Assembly: GCA_963835525.1 (NCBI GenBank)
Contig: CAWIFM010000008.1
Coordinates: forward strand, 1,240,001-1,304,000
Source: DASSUW01 sp963835525
Lineage (GTDB): Bacteria; Actinomycetota; Thermoleophilia; Solirubrobacterales; Solirubrobacteraceae
Length of the DNA stretch: 64,000 bases
Reading direction: 5' to 3'
Numbering within the stretch: position 1 is the stretch's first letter; every line of letters begins with the position of its first letter. Shown here piece by piece: positions 39,885 through 48,688 of the stretch. The notes under the pieces were generated by a model. That model had not been told where the DNA came from. It ran no database searches and saw only the letters and a list, made by a program, of their open reading frames with translations. The translations under genes and the position numbers were made by a program.

Positions 39885-40742
39885 ATGTCTACGTCGCTCC
39901 AGACACATCCCGCCGCGGCGGCGACGATCGCCGTTCCGGCTCGGCCGCGCCGCTCCACGCTCAGGTTCTCGCCACCCGGGCTCGTCCTCGGGGCGATCGG
40001 CGTCGCCGCCTTTCTCGCCGCCTGGTACGTGGCCGTCGACGTCCTCGCGCTGCCGCGCTTCGAGATCCTTCCCGGGCCGACCGAGGTGGCGCGGGAGTGG
40101 ACGAGTCGCGATCCCGACTACGGCGTCTCGCTCTTCACCGCCTCCTACTACACGGACATCTGGGTCAGCCTGCGGCGGGTGCTGATCGCCTTCGCGGGGG
40201 CGCTCGCGCTGGGTGTCCCGCTCGGCCTGTGGCTCGGGTGGTCGCGCCGCGTGCGCGAGTACGTCTTCCCGGTGCTCGAGCTCGTGCGCCCGATCCCGAT
40301 CCTCGCCTGGGTGCCGCTGGCCATCCTCATGTTCGCGGGCACCGAGGCGCCGGTGCTCTTCCTCACCTTCCTGGCCGCCTTCTTCGCGACGACGCTCAAC
40401 ACGCTGCTGGGCGTCCAGTCGATCGACCGCGACCTGATCCGCGCCGCCCGCTGCCTCGGGGCTCGCCCGCGCGACGTGTTCAGGACCGTGATCGTCCCCG
40501 GCGCCCTCCCGTACATCTTCACGGGGCTGCAGATCGCCATGGGCGTCGCGTGGTTCTCGCTGGTGGCCGGCGAGATGATCGCCGGCCGGCACGGGCTCGG
40601 CTACCTCATCAACAGCTCCTATACGACGACGCGCTACCCGACGATCGTGATCGCGATGATCACGCTCGGCGTGGTGGGCTTCGCCTCCAGCGCCGCAGTG
40701 CGGCTCGTCGGCAACCGGCTGATCTCGTGGCGAGCGCACTGA
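39885..40742 (+). CDS. ABC transporter permease 1 (SsuC/TauC type)
   Basis: 285 aa, about six transmembrane segments. The coupling-loop motif is recognisable: TLLGVQSIDRDLIRAARCLG, then VIVPGALPYIFTGL. The upstream LELVRPIPILAWVPLAI segment is characteristic of sulfonate/nitrate/pyrimidine-type importers. Start of a run of overlapping genes with two permeases and two ATPases. An AT-richer stretch (ttattgtctagcat) upstream may hold the promoter. Confidence 0.93.
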   Translation: MSTSLQTHPAAAATIAVPARPRRSTLRFSPPGLVLGAIGVAAFLAAWYVAVDVLALPRFEILPGPTEVAREWTSRDPDYGVSLFTASYYTDIWVSLRRVLIAFAGALALGVPLGLWLGWSRRVREYVFPVLELVRPIPILAWVPLAILMFAGTEAPVLFLTFLAAFFATTLNTLLGVQSIDRDLIRAARCLGARPRDVFRTVIVPGALPYIFTGLQIAMGVAWFSLVAGEMIAGRHGLGYLINSSYTTTRYPTIVIAMITLGVVGFASSAAVRLVGNRLISWRAH

Positions 40743-41521
40743 CCGTCCGCAACGCCGGCAAGGCGTACCGCGACGGCACCGTCGCGCTCGAGGGCTGCTC
40801 GCTGGAGGTGGAGCCGGGCGAGCTGCGCGTGATCGTCGGGCCGTCCGGCTGCGGCAAGACGACGCTGCTCAACGCGGTGGCCGGCTTCGACGCCCTCTCC
40901 TCCGGCGAGATCCTGCTCGACGGCGAGCCACTCGACCCCAAGCCCGGCGCGGACCGGGTGATGGTGTTCCAGCACAGCACGCTGTTCCCGTGGCGGACGG
41001 TCGTCGAGAACGTCGTCTACGGGCCCGTCGTGCAGGGTCGGCTCGGCAAGCGGGCGGCCGTCGGGCTCGCGCGCAAGCGGCTCGCCCAGGCCGGTCTCGC
41101 CGACGTCGAGGACCACTATCCGGGCGAGCTGTCGAGCGGCGTCCAGCGGCGCGTGGAGATCGTGCGAGCGCTGCTCAACGAGCCAAAGGTCCTGCTGCTC
41201 GACGAGCCTTTCCGCGGCATGGACAGCCTCACCCGGTCCGTGATGCACGAGTCGCTGCTGCGCTTCTACGACCGCGCCGGCGTGACCGTCCTCTTCATCA
41301 CGCACGACATCGAGGAGGCCGTCTTCCTCGGCACGCGCGTCTCGGTCATGACGAGCCGACCGGGGCGCATCAAGGAGACGATCGACGTCCCGCTGGAGCG
41401 CCCGCGCGAGCTGGGCGTGGTGACGACCGGCCGCTTCCAGGAGATCGCCGCGCGCGTGAGCGACGCGGTCGAGGACGAGGCGCGCCACGCCTTCGCCGTC
41501 GGTGAGCGGGAGCTGGCGTGA
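40727..41521 (+). CDS. ABC transporter ATPase 1 (SsuB/TauB type)
   Basis: 264 aa from the GTG at 40727, inside the end of the permease gene. Walker A GPSGCGKTT, Q-loop MVFQHSTLFPW, signature LSSGVQRRVEIVRALLN (LSSGV replaces LSGGQ), Walker B VLLLDEPFRGMDS and the switch His in FITHDIEEAV are present. It energises uptake with permease 1. Its stop overlaps the GTG of permease 2. Confidence 0.93.
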   Translation: MASALTVRNAGKAYRDGTVALEGCSLEVEPGELRVIVGPSGCGKTTLLNAVAGFDALSSGEILLDGEPLDPKPGADRVMVFQHSTLFPWRTVVENVVYGPVVQGRLGKRAAVGLARKRLAQAGLADVEDHYPGELSSGVQRRVEIVRALLNEPKVLLLDEPFRGMDSLTRSVMHESLLRFYDRAGVTVLFITHDIEEAVFLGTRVSVMTSRPGRIKETIDVPLERPRELGVVTTGRFQEIAARVSDAVEDEARHAFAVGERELA

Positions 41522-42285
41522 CCGCCATCCTGCGCGGCATCGCCGGCGTCCTCGCCGCCCTGATCGTCTGGGAGCTCGGCGCCCAGCTCGACGCGCCGCT
41601 GCTGGGCCCGGTGCCGCCGCCCACCGACGTCGCCGCCGACCTCGTCGCGGTGGCGGGGACGAGCGGCTACTGGAGCAGCTGGCAGCTGAGCTTCGAGCGC
41701 GTCCTGGTGGGCTTCGCGTTCGCGCTCGTCCTCGGCGTCCCGTTCGGGCTCGCGATGGTCACCAGCAAGCTGGTCAAGCGGACGGCGTTCCCGGTGTTCG
41801 AGATCCTGCGGCCGATCCCGCCGCTCGCCTGGGTGCCGCTGGCGATCCTGTTCTGGCCGACCCAGGAGCTCTCGATCTCCTTCGTGATCTTCCTCGGCGC
41901 CTTCTACACGGTGGTGGTCAACGTGCTCGGCGGCGCGGAGCAGATCGACCGCCGCCATCTGCTCGCCGCCCGCTCGCTCGGCGCCGGCCGGCTGACCGTC
42001 TTCCGGCGCGTGATCCTGCCCGCCACGATGCCGTCGATCGTCACCGGCGCGGTGGTGGGGATGGGCATCACGTGGGAGGTCGTCGTGGCCGCCGAGCTGA
42101 TCTCCGGCGGCGGCCAGGACGCCGCCGGCGGCGGCCTCGGGTTCCTCGTCTGGAACGCGTACCAGGGCGGCGACCTCGCGCGCGTGGTGGTGGGGATGAT
42201 CAGCCTCGGCGTCGCCGGCTATCTCGCCAGCGGCGCCGTCCGCCTCGCCGGACGCCGCCTCATGCCCTGGCAGGCCGCGACGTGA
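41518..42285 (+). CDS. ABC transporter permease 2 (SsuC/TauC type)
   Basis: 255 aa. Same family as permease 1 but clearly diverged: FEILRPIPPLAWVPLAILFW, NVLGGAEQIDRRHLLAARSL and VILPATMPSIVTGA. One ATPase gene lies on each side, so the importer may be a heterodimer in both membrane and nucleotide-binding parts, or two importers sharing one binding protein. Stop overlaps the next GTG. Confidence 0.93.
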   Translation: MTAILRGIAGVLAALIVWELGAQLDAPLLGPVPPPTDVAADLVAVAGTSGYWSSWQLSFERVLVGFAFALVLGVPFGLAMVTSKLVKRTAFPVFEILRPIPPLAWVPLAILFWPTQELSISFVIFLGAFYTVVVNVLGGAEQIDRRHLLAARSLGAGRLTVFRRVILPATMPSIVTGAVVGMGITWEVVVAAELISGGGQDAAGGGLGFLVWNAYQGGDLARVVVGMISLGVAGYLASGAVRLAGRRLMPWQAAT

Positions 42286-43033
42286 CGGCCACGCTCGACC
42301 GCGTCAGCGCTCGGCCACGTCGTGGAGGACTGCAGCCTCGAGCTCGAGGGCGGGCGGACGACGGCGATGATCGGCCCGTCGGGCTGCGGCAAGAGCACCA
42401 TCGCCTTCCTGCTCGCCGGCTACGACGCGCCCGACAGCGGCCGCGTGCTGGCCGGCGGGGAGCCCGTCACCGGCCCGTCGCCGGAGCGCCTCGTGGTCTT
42501 CCAGGAGTCGGCCCTGATGCCGTGGCTGACCACGCTCGACAACGTCATCTTCGGCCCGCGCGCCCGCGGCGAGCGGCGCCGCGAGGCCAAGCGCCGCGCC
42601 CGCGAACTGCTCGCGCGCGTCGGCCTCGAGGGCTTCGAGGACCGCTACCCGGACCAGCTCTCGGGCGGCATGCAGCGCCGCGCCGAGCTCGCGCGGGCGC
42701 TCGATCAACGACCCCGAGCTGATGATCCTCGACGAGCCGTTCCGCGGCCTGGACGCGATGACGCGCCGGCTGATGCAGGAGTACTGCGCGGAGCTGTTCG
42801 CCGGCCGGACCGCGCTCTTCATCACCACCGACGTCGACGAGGCGATCTTCCTCGCCGACCGGCTGCTGGTGATGGAGAACCGGCCGACGCGCGTGCGGCG
42901 CTCGATCGACGTGCCGCTCGACCGTCCGCGCGACCGCCGCGACCCGGCGGCGCTCGAGATCAAGGCAGAGGCGCTGGAGCTCCTGCACGAGGAGGCCCGG
43001 CGCTCGTTCCACCGACAGGGAGAAGCAGCATGA
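42282..43033 (+). pseudogene. ABC transporter ATPase 2, two frame breaks
   Basis: Corrected length 249 aa. GTG at 42282 overlaps permease 2. Removing the G at 42309 joins VTATLDRVS to LGHVVEDCSLELEGG. Removing the G at 42703 joins RAELARAL to INDPELMILDEPFRG. All ABC motifs are then intact: Walker A GPSGCGKST, Q-loop VVFQESALMPW, signature LSGGMQRRAELARAL, Walker B and a switch-region Thr (FITTDVDEA) where His is usual. The last ATGA overlap with the binding-protein gene is preserved, which argues for a working gene and a sequence error. Confidence 0.82.
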
Positions 43034-44124
43034 GACGTGTCCTCGCCGCCGCGATCGCCTTCGTCGTCGTCTCGGCGGGCTGCGGCGCCACAGGCTCGAC
43101 GGGCGGCGGCCTGGGGGAGTCGGGCGACCCCGTGACCCTCACCGTCGGCTACCAGCCGTACTACTCGGAGTCGTGGTCCGGCCTCGTGCTGCGCGAGAAG
43201 GAGTTCTGGCGCGAGCACCTGCCAGAGGGGTCGAAGGTGACCTTCCAGGTCGGCCTCCAGGGCTCGGTGATCGTCAGCCAGATGCTGGCCGGCAAGCAGG
43301 AGATCGGCTACATGGGCGACATGCCGGCGATCGTCGGCGCGAGCAAGCGCCCGCAGCGCGACCTGCGGATCGTCAGCACCCTCGGCCTGGCCAGCGACCA
43401 GTGCGCGGTCTTCCTCGTTCGCAAGGACGCGCCGCAGTTCGCCGACCAGGCGGAGGCGGTGAAGTGGATGGACGGCAAGGTCGTCGCGACGCCGCAGGGG
43501 AGCTGCACCGACCGCATCGCGCAGGCGACGTTCGAGGAGCAGGGCGTGAAGCCGAAGGAGTACCTCAACCAGCCGCTCGACGTGATCTCCTCCGGCTTCG
43601 ACAGCGGCAAGATCGACGCGGCGATCGTCTGGGAGCCGACCGCCTCGCGGCTGGTCAACGCCGGCGCCGCGCGGCGCGTGGCCAGCGGCAGCCTGCTCGG
43701 CGCGCTCGACGCCGGCTTCCTCGTCATGTCGCAGGAGCTGCTCGAGCAGCGTCCCGACATCGCCGAGGGCTGGCTCAAGGCCGAGCTCGACGCCCAGCGT
43801 TTCCTCGCCGAACCGGCCAACGCCGACGAGATCGCCGCCATGGCCAAGAAGAACACGCAGGGCCTCAGCCAGCAGGACCTGTGGGACGCGCTCTACAAGC
43901 CGTGGCCCGAGGACCAGGGCGGGTCCGAGGACGGCGTGCGGATCCGGCTGCCGTTCGTGATCACGGCCGACGCCCGCGCGCACATCGGCGACGCGGCGAC
44001 GTTCCTCAACGAGATCGACGCCATCGGCAGCCCCGAGCTGCCGCCCGACGCGGTGAACGACGAGCTCGCGGCCAAGGTGCTCGGCTCGCAGGAGGAGCCC
44101 GGCCAGATCGAGGCCCAGCGATGA
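43030..44124 (+). CDS. ABC transporter substrate-binding lipoprotein (NrtA/SsuA-like)
   Basis: 364 aa. Lipoprotein signal with lipobox VVSAGCGAT. The periplasmic type-2 fold begins LTVGYQPYYSESWSGL and continues with QMLAGKQEIGYMGDMPAI, DGKVVATPQGSCTDRIAQ and AAIVWEPTASRLV, as in nitrate/sulfonate/taurine and thiamine-precursor binding proteins. The ligand is not certain; with sulfatase and sulfotransferase upstream an organosulfur compound is the working guess. Overlaps the amidohydrolase by ATGA. Confidence 0.92.
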   Translation: MRRVLAAAIAFVVVSAGCGATGSTGGGLGESGDPVTLTVGYQPYYSESWSGLVLREKEFWREHLPEGSKVTFQVGLQGSVIVSQMLAGKQEIGYMGDMPAIVGASKRPQRDLRIVSTLGLASDQCAVFLVRKDAPQFADQAEAVKWMDGKVVATPQGSCTDRIAQATFEEQGVKPKEYLNQPLDVISSGFDSGKIDAAIVWEPTASRLVNAGAARRVASGSLLGALDAGFLVMSQELLEQRPDIAEGWLKAELDAQRFLAEPANADEIAAMAKKNTQGLSQQDLWDALYKPWPEDQGGSEDGVRIRLPFVITADARAHIGDAATFLNEIDAIGSPELPPDAVNDELAAKVLGSQEEPGQIEAQR

Positions 44125-45176
44125 GGTTCATCGACGTCGACGTGCACGAGCGGGCCGACCTGAGCGACCTGCTGCCCTACCTCGACCCCGTCTGGCACAA
44201 GTACATAACCCAGTACGGCTGGATCCCGGACCGCTTCCTGCCCTACAGCCAGCCGACGGCCGGCGGGCTCGACCGCGCGGACGCCAAGCCGGACGGCGTC
44301 CGCCCCGGAGGCTCGGACCTCGGGCTGCTGCGCGAGCAGCTGCTGGACGAGTACGACGTCGAGCAGGCCATCCTCACCGGCTGGCTGAACGCCTCCTCGA
44401 TGCAGGAGGGCTGGACCGAGTTCAAGACCGCGCTGATGTCGGCCTACAACGACTGGCAGGTCGAGAACTGGGTCGAGCAGGACGAGCGGCTGTTCGGCTC
44501 GGTGCACGTCAACGCCTGGGACCCGGAGGCCGCGGCGCGCGAGATCGACCGCATGGCCGAGCACCCGCGCATCGTGCAGGTGATGCTCTACATCGGCGAC
44601 CAGGCGTTCGGCGCGCCGCGCTACCACCCGATCTTCGAGGCGGCCGCGCGCCACGACCTCGTCGTCGGCATCCACCACAGCGAGAACTCGCCGACCGCGC
44701 TCGGCCGCCACCGCTATTTCGTCGAGTGGCACACGCTCGTGCCGCAGGTCTTCATGTCGCAGGCTCGTGAGCCTGATCTTCAACGGCGTCTTCGACCGCT
44801 TCCCCGACCTGCGGGTCGATCCTCATCGAGGGCGGCTTCACCTACGTGCCGCACCTGATCTGGACCGCCGACCAGCAGTACAAGGAGCTCCGGCACGAGG
44901 TCCCGTGGGTCAAGCGCACGCCGGGCCGGATCATCCGCGAGCAGCTGCGCTTCGCCACCCAGCCGACGGTGGAGATGACGAGCGGGCAGCTCGAGACGCT
45001 CGATCGGCCAGATCGGCTCCGACGAGGTGATCTGCTTCTCGACCGACTACCCGCACTGGGACTTCGACTCGCCGCACGAGGCGCTGGCGCCGAACCTGCC
45101 CGACGACCTGGCGCGCAAGATCTTCGTCGACAACGCGCGCGCGACCTACCGGCGGCTGCCGGTGCCCGTAGCGTGA
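44121..45176 (+). pseudogene. Amidohydrolase (ACMSD/decarboxylase-like TIM barrel), three frame breaks
   Basis: Corrected length 350 aa. It begins FIDVDVHE with the D-x-H metal motif and has VVGIHHSENSP in the barrel. Removing single G bases at 44763, 44818 and 45002 joins VFMSQ to LVSLIFNGVFDRFPDLR, then ILIEGGFTYVPHLIW, then IGQIGSDEVICFSTDYPHWD, giving a complete amidohydrolase_2 protein. Members are nonhydrolytic decarboxylases or hydrolases of aromatic or heterocyclic acids. Last but one of the importer operon, so it probably acts on the imported substrate. Confidence 0.8.
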
Positions 45177-45592
45177 GGGTGTGCGCCGCGGACGAGCTGG
45201 CGCCGGGGCAGATGATCGGCGCGACGCTCGACGACCGGCCGATCGTGGTCATGCGCACCCGCGCCGGTGAGCTGCAGGCCTACGTCGACCGCTGCCTGCA
45301 CCAGGGCGCGCGGCTTTCCGGCGGGCGGCTGCTCGAGGCGGTCGACGGCGACGAGGTGGGCGACTACCGGCCGGGGGAGGGCGACGTGATCAAGTGCCCG
45401 TGGCACGGCTACGAGTACGACGCCGCCTCCGGCTGCGCGCTGTTCGACCGCCGGCGGCGGCTGCGTCCCCTCCGCGTGCGCGAGGAGGAGGGCTGGATCG
45501 TGGCCGGCGACAGGGTTTCGGCAGGGTCGGGAGGAGACGATCGCGACGTTGATCAACCAGGAGGACTCAGACATGGCTCTGCAGCTCGGTGA
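45173..45592 (+). CDS. Rieske [2Fe-2S] ferredoxin-like protein
   Basis: 139 aa from a GTG overlapping the amidohydrolase stop; a second GTG at 45179 is possible. The cluster ligands are C-L-H in DRCLHQGARLSGG and C-P-W-H in KCPWHGYEYD, with a longer than usual insertion between them. Stand-alone Rieske proteins feed electrons to oxygenases. The C-terminus runs through the intergenic region and overlaps the next gene by 20 bp, which may indicate another small indel near 45520. Confidence 0.8.
   Translation: MRVCAADELAPGQMIGATLDDRPIVVMRTRAGELQAYVDRCLHQGARLSGGRLLEAVDGDEVGDYRPGEGDVIKCPWHGYEYDAASGCALFDRRRRLRPLRVREEEGWIVAGDRVSAGSGGDDRDVDQPGGLRHGSAAR
45548..45557. promoter_or_regulatory. GTTGATCAAC palindrome before the peroxiredoxin
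   Basis: A perfect 10-bp palindrome 2 bp before the AGGAGG ribosome site of the peroxiredoxin gene. It may be an operator; the sequence is short, so this is tentative. Confidence 0.3.
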
Positions 45593-46229
45593 CACCGCGC
45601 CCGACTTCGAGGCGCAGACGACCGAGGGCCCGATCCGGTTCCACGACTGGATCGGGGACTCGTGGGCGGTGCTGTTCTCGCATCCGCGCGACTTCACGCC
45701 GGTGTGCACGACCGAGCTGGGCTACATGGCGAAGGTCAAGCCCGAGTTCGAGCGGCGGGGCGTGAAGATCATCGGCCTGTCCGTCGACCCGGTCGAGAAC
45801 CACGGCAGGTGGTCCCAGGACATCGAGGAGACCCAGGGCCACGCCCCGAACTACCCGATGATCGGCGACGCCGACTTCAAGGTCTCCAAGCTCTACGGGA
45901 TGCTGCCGCCCGACGTCGACGGCGATCCGACGGCGCGGACTCCCGCGCAGAACCAGACCGTCCGCAACGTGTTCGTCATCGCCCCGGACAAGACGGTCAA
46001 GCTGATCCTCGTCTATCCGATGACGACCGGCCGCAACTTCGACGAGGTCCTGCGCGTCGTCGACTCGTTGCAGCTGACGGCGAAGCACAAGGTGGCCACG
46101 CCGGTCAACTGGCAGCAGGGCGACGACGTGATCATCGCCGGCTCGGTCTCGGACGAGCAGGCGCGCGACATCTTCGGCGAATGGGACTCGCCGCGACCGT
46201 ACATCCGCATCGTCCCGCAGCCGGCCTGA
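45573..46229 (+). CDS. Peroxiredoxin (1-Cys/Prx6 type)
   Basis: 218 aa from the ATG at 45573, set by AGGAGG at 45559-45564. The peroxidatic Cys lies in SHPRDFTPVCTTELG, with the Pro-Thr-Cys and a later Arg of the active site. The long C-terminal domain (MTTGRNFDEVLRVVDSLQ, TPVNWQQGDDVII) is typical of Prx6-like enzymes. It reduces peroxides in the cytoplasm. Downstream of the Rieske gene; it may protect oxygenase chemistry or be independently expressed. Confidence 0.95.
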   Translation: MALQLGDTAPDFEAQTTEGPIRFHDWIGDSWAVLFSHPRDFTPVCTTELGYMAKVKPEFERRGVKIIGLSVDPVENHGRWSQDIEETQGHAPNYPMIGDADFKVSKLYGMLPPDVDGDPTARTPAQNQTVRNVFVIAPDKTVKLILVYPMTTGRNFDEVLRVVDSLQLTAKHKVATPVNWQQGDDVIIAGSVSDEQARDIFGEWDSPRPYIRIVPQPA

Positions 46230-46254
46230 GATCCGTTCTGCGAGGCTCCGCGAT

Positions 46255-46989
46255 GTGGGCGGCATCACGTACGTGGGCCATGCAACCGTGCTCGTCGAGC
46301 TCGACGGGGTCCGCTTTCTCACGGACCCCGTCCTGCGCGACCGCATCGCCTACATCTGGCGCATCGCCCCGTCGCCTCCCGCCGACACCGTCGAGGGCCT
46401 GGACGCGGTTCTCCTCTCGCACGCCCACCACGATCACCTCGACATCCCGTCGCTGCGGCGCGTCCCGGACGACGTGCCGGTGATCGCGCCGCCGGGCTGC
46501 GCGAAGGTGATCCGGCAGAAGACCGGGCACGAGGTGATCGAGGCGGTCCCGGGCACGCGGGTGCCCGTCGGCGACACCGAGGTGCTCGCGATCTCGGCCG
46601 ACCACGAGGGCCGCAGGCTGCCGACCGACTCGCGGCTCGTCACGCTCGGCTTCGTGATCGGCTCGCGCGTGCTGTTCTTCGGTGACACCGACGTGTTCGA
46701 CGAGATGGGCGACCTTGCGGGGCAGCTCGACGTCGCGCTGCTGCCGATCTGGGGCTGGGGCCCGCGCGTCGGGCCTGGTCACCTCAACCCCGAGCGCGCC
46801 GCCCGGGCGGCGGCGCTGCTCCGGCCGCGGACCGTCGTCCCGATCCACTGGGGGACTCTGGCCCGCCCACTCGTCTGGTGGCGCGCGGAGCCGGCGATGC
46901 CGGCCGTCCAGTTCGCCGAGCAGGTCGCCGAGCACGCGCCGGACGTCGCCGTGCACGTCCTAGCGCCCGGCGAGCGGATGCCCTTGTAG
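46255..46989 (+). CDS. Metallo-beta-lactamase-fold hydrolase (UlaG-like)
   Basis: 244 aa from a GTG. Metal motif SHAHHDHLD near residue 60, YVGHATVLVELDG at the start, FFGDTDVFDEM and late His in VVPIHWGTL. These are the features of the UlaG / NAPE-PLD-like branch. The substrate is not known; a lactone, phosphodiester or N-acyl lipid is possible. Convergent and overlapping by 30 bp with the MarR gene. Confidence 0.88.
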   Translation: MGGITYVGHATVLVELDGVRFLTDPVLRDRIAYIWRIAPSPPADTVEGLDAVLLSHAHHDHLDIPSLRRVPDDVPVIAPPGCAKVIRQKTGHEVIEAVPGTRVPVGDTEVLAISADHEGRRLPTDSRLVTLGFVIGSRVLFFGDTDVFDEMGDLAGQLDVALLPIWGWGPRVGPGHLNPERAARAAALLRPRTVVPIHWGTLARPLVWWRAEPAMPAVQFAEQVAEHAPDVAVHVLAPGERMPL

Positions 46990-47544
46990 CGTCACGAGCG
47001 TCGGGAGCACCACCGCGTCGGGCACGACCGCGCCCAGCGCACGCTGGCGTTCGGACACGGGGCAGCGATCCTTCGGGCACGCGCCTACGTCGCACAGGCG
47101 GCACGCGCGGTCGCCCGCCTCCGGATCGACGGTGAGTCGAGCGAGCATCGTGCTGAGCGCAGGCTCGAGTGCGCCGGAAAGCCCGTCGCCGGTGACCTCG
47201 CGCACGACGTCGCGGCGGATGTCGAGCACCCGGGTCGCGAGCCGCTCGCCCGCGGCGGTGGCGAAGAGGGCGACGGCCGGGCCGCGCGGTCCCGGCCGGC
47301 GCTCGACGAGCCCGCGCGCGGCGAGTCGGTCGATCACCCGGACGGCGGCGGAATGCGAGAGGCCGAGCGTGTGGCGCAGCTCCTCGATCGAGGTGCCCGG
47401 GAACTGCGCGGCGCTCACGAGCGCGGAAACGGCAGTCGCGCTCTCGCCCACCGCGTCCTCGGTTGCAGCCGCGATTCGATCGGCCAGCGCCACCGACAGC
47501 GCGCCGAGCAGGTTGAGCAGCCGCTCGTCGTGATCCACACCCAT
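46960..47544 (-). CDS. MarR-family regulator with C-terminal cysteine cluster
   Basis: 194 aa from the ATG at 47544. The winged helix contains LRHTLGLSHSAAVRVIDRLA and RGLVERRPG. The C-terminus has four cysteines, CRLCDVGACPKDRC, a metal- or redox-sensing pattern seen in some actinobacterial MarR proteins. The gene is divergent from an EamA transporter, and a perfect TAGTATGC inverted repeat overlaps its start, so it probably represses both. Confidence 0.9.
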   Translation of the reverse strand: MGVDHDERLLNLLGALSVALADRIAAATEDAVGESATAVSALVSAAQFPGTSIEELRHTLGLSHSAAVRVIDRLAARGLVERRPGPRGPAVALFATAAGERLATRVLDIRRDVVREVTGDGLSGALEPALSTMLARLTVDPEAGDRACRLCDVGACPKDRCPVSERQRALGAVVPDAVVLPTLVTLQGHPLAGR

Positions 47545-47564
47545 AGTATGCGTCGTGCATACTA
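47544..47564. promoter_or_regulatory. MarR operator
   Basis: TAGTATGC and GCATACTA flank GTCGT, a perfect 8-bp inverted repeat in the 25-bp gap between the MarR ATG and the transporter ATG. Being so close to both starts, it would block transcription or the initiation of leaderless messages in both directions. Confidence 0.7.
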
Positions 47565-47569
47565 CATGG

Positions 47570-48466
47570 ATGCTCGCCGCGCTCCTCGCCGTCACCGCCA
47601 GCGTCGCGTACGGCACCAGCGACTTCGTCGCCAGCTACGCCGCGCGCCGCGTGACCCCGCTGGCCATCGCCTGGTGGGCGCACGTCCTCGGCGCGGTCGT
47701 GCTCGCCGCGCTCGGGCTCGCAGTGGCCGGGCTCCCCGAGCTCTCAGCGCTCGCGCTCGGCGCGCTCGCGGGCGCGATCGCTGCCGCCGGCCTGGTCCTC
47801 TTCTACGGCGCGCTGGCTCGCGGCCCGGTCTCGATCATCACGCCGCTGGCCGCGACCGGCGCAGCGATCCCGGTCCTGGTCGGGGTCGCGCGCGGGGAGG
47901 CGCCGAGCGTCGTCGGCCTCTTCGGTCTCGCCGTGGCCGCGGCCGGCGTGCTCACCGTGGCCACCACGCGCCGGGTCGAGGAGGAGCCGGACCCGCCCGG
48001 CCCCGGCGCGCGCCCCGGCTGCCCCGAGGAGCAGGGCGCCAGAAGCCCGGGCCTGCCGCCGGTGGCCGCCGCGCTGCTCGCCGCCGCGAGCTTCGGCGTC
48101 GCGTTCGTGCTGGTCGACGCCGGGGGCCAGGACGCGTCGCCGGTGTGGGTCGCCGCGGGCCTGCAGACCGGCGGGCTGCTCGGCCTCGTCCCGATCATCC
48201 TCGGCGGCCCGCTCACCCGGATCGCCCTCACCCGCCCGAGCCTCGCGACGGTGGCCGGCACCGGGGCGCTCGTGGCCGCCGGCGACGTGGCGCTCGCGTT
48301 CGCCTTCGCCGAAGGCGCGCTCGGCACGGTCAGCGTGCTCAGCTCGCTGGACTCGATCGTCAGCGTCCTGCTCGCCCAGATGATCCTGGCGGAGCGCCTC
48401 AGCGCCCGCCAGACCGCCGGCGTCAGCGCCGCCGTCGCCGGCGCCGTCCTGCTCGCCGCGGGGTGA
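47570..48466 (+). CDS. EamA/DMT-family membrane transporter
   Basis: 298 aa from the ATG at 47570. About ten transmembrane helices in two EamA repeats: GTSDFVASYAARRVTPLAIA in the first, FYGALARGPVSIITPLAATG closing it, and FAFAEGALGTVSVLSSLDSI with LAQMILAERLSARQTAGV in the second. A polar loop (about 135-165) separates the halves. Drug/metabolite exporter of unknown substrate; probably controlled by the divergent MarR protein. Confidence 0.92.
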   Translation: MLAALLAVTASVAYGTSDFVASYAARRVTPLAIAWWAHVLGAVVLAALGLAVAGLPELSALALGALAGAIAAAGLVLFYGALARGPVSIITPLAATGAAIPVLVGVARGEAPSVVGLFGLAVAAAGVLTVATTRRVEEEPDPPGPGARPGCPEEQGARSPGLPPVAAALLAAASFGVAFVLVDAGGQDASPVWVAAGLQTGGLLGLVPIILGGPLTRIALTRPSLATVAGTGALVAAGDVALAFAFAEGALGTVSVLSSLDSIVSVLLAQMILAERLSARQTAGVSAAVAGAVLLAAG

Positions 48467-48485
48467 CTCGGCGGGTCCGAGCGGT

Positions 48486-48668
48486 TCAGCGGCGATTGCG
48501 GGCGCGCCGGGCGGCCCGCTCTTCCGCCGCCTTAGGCGATTCGGCGTACTTCTCGCGTTCCTCGGGGGTCATCTGGCGGACGACGAGCGACCCGGCATCC
48601 ACCTGGCGATCGAACTCGCGCTGCCGCTCTTCCTTGCGCTTCTCCTCACGCTCCTTGGGTGTCGCCAC
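48486..48668 (-). CDS. Small highly charged protein, 60 aa, unknown
   Basis: Nearly half of the residues are Lys, Arg or Glu (KEREEKRKEERQREFDRQ, then a hydrophobic GSLVVRQ patch, then RAARRARNRR). No signal peptide or cysteine. Probably a single long helix with nucleic-acid-binding potential. It stands alone between two convergent or co-directional genes; codon usage is native. Confidence 0.55.
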   Translation of the reverse strand: MATPKEREEKRKEERQREFDRQVDAGSLVVRQMTPEEREKYAESPKAAEERAARRARNRR

Positions 48669-48688
48669 GGAATCTCCCTCGTCGTCTC

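Noticed and set aside
28880..45010. Programmed +1 frameshifting as the cause of the frame breaks
   Set aside because: Breaks lie in many unrelated genes, several per gene, without slippery codons or stop-codon context; sequence error or indel mutation is simpler.
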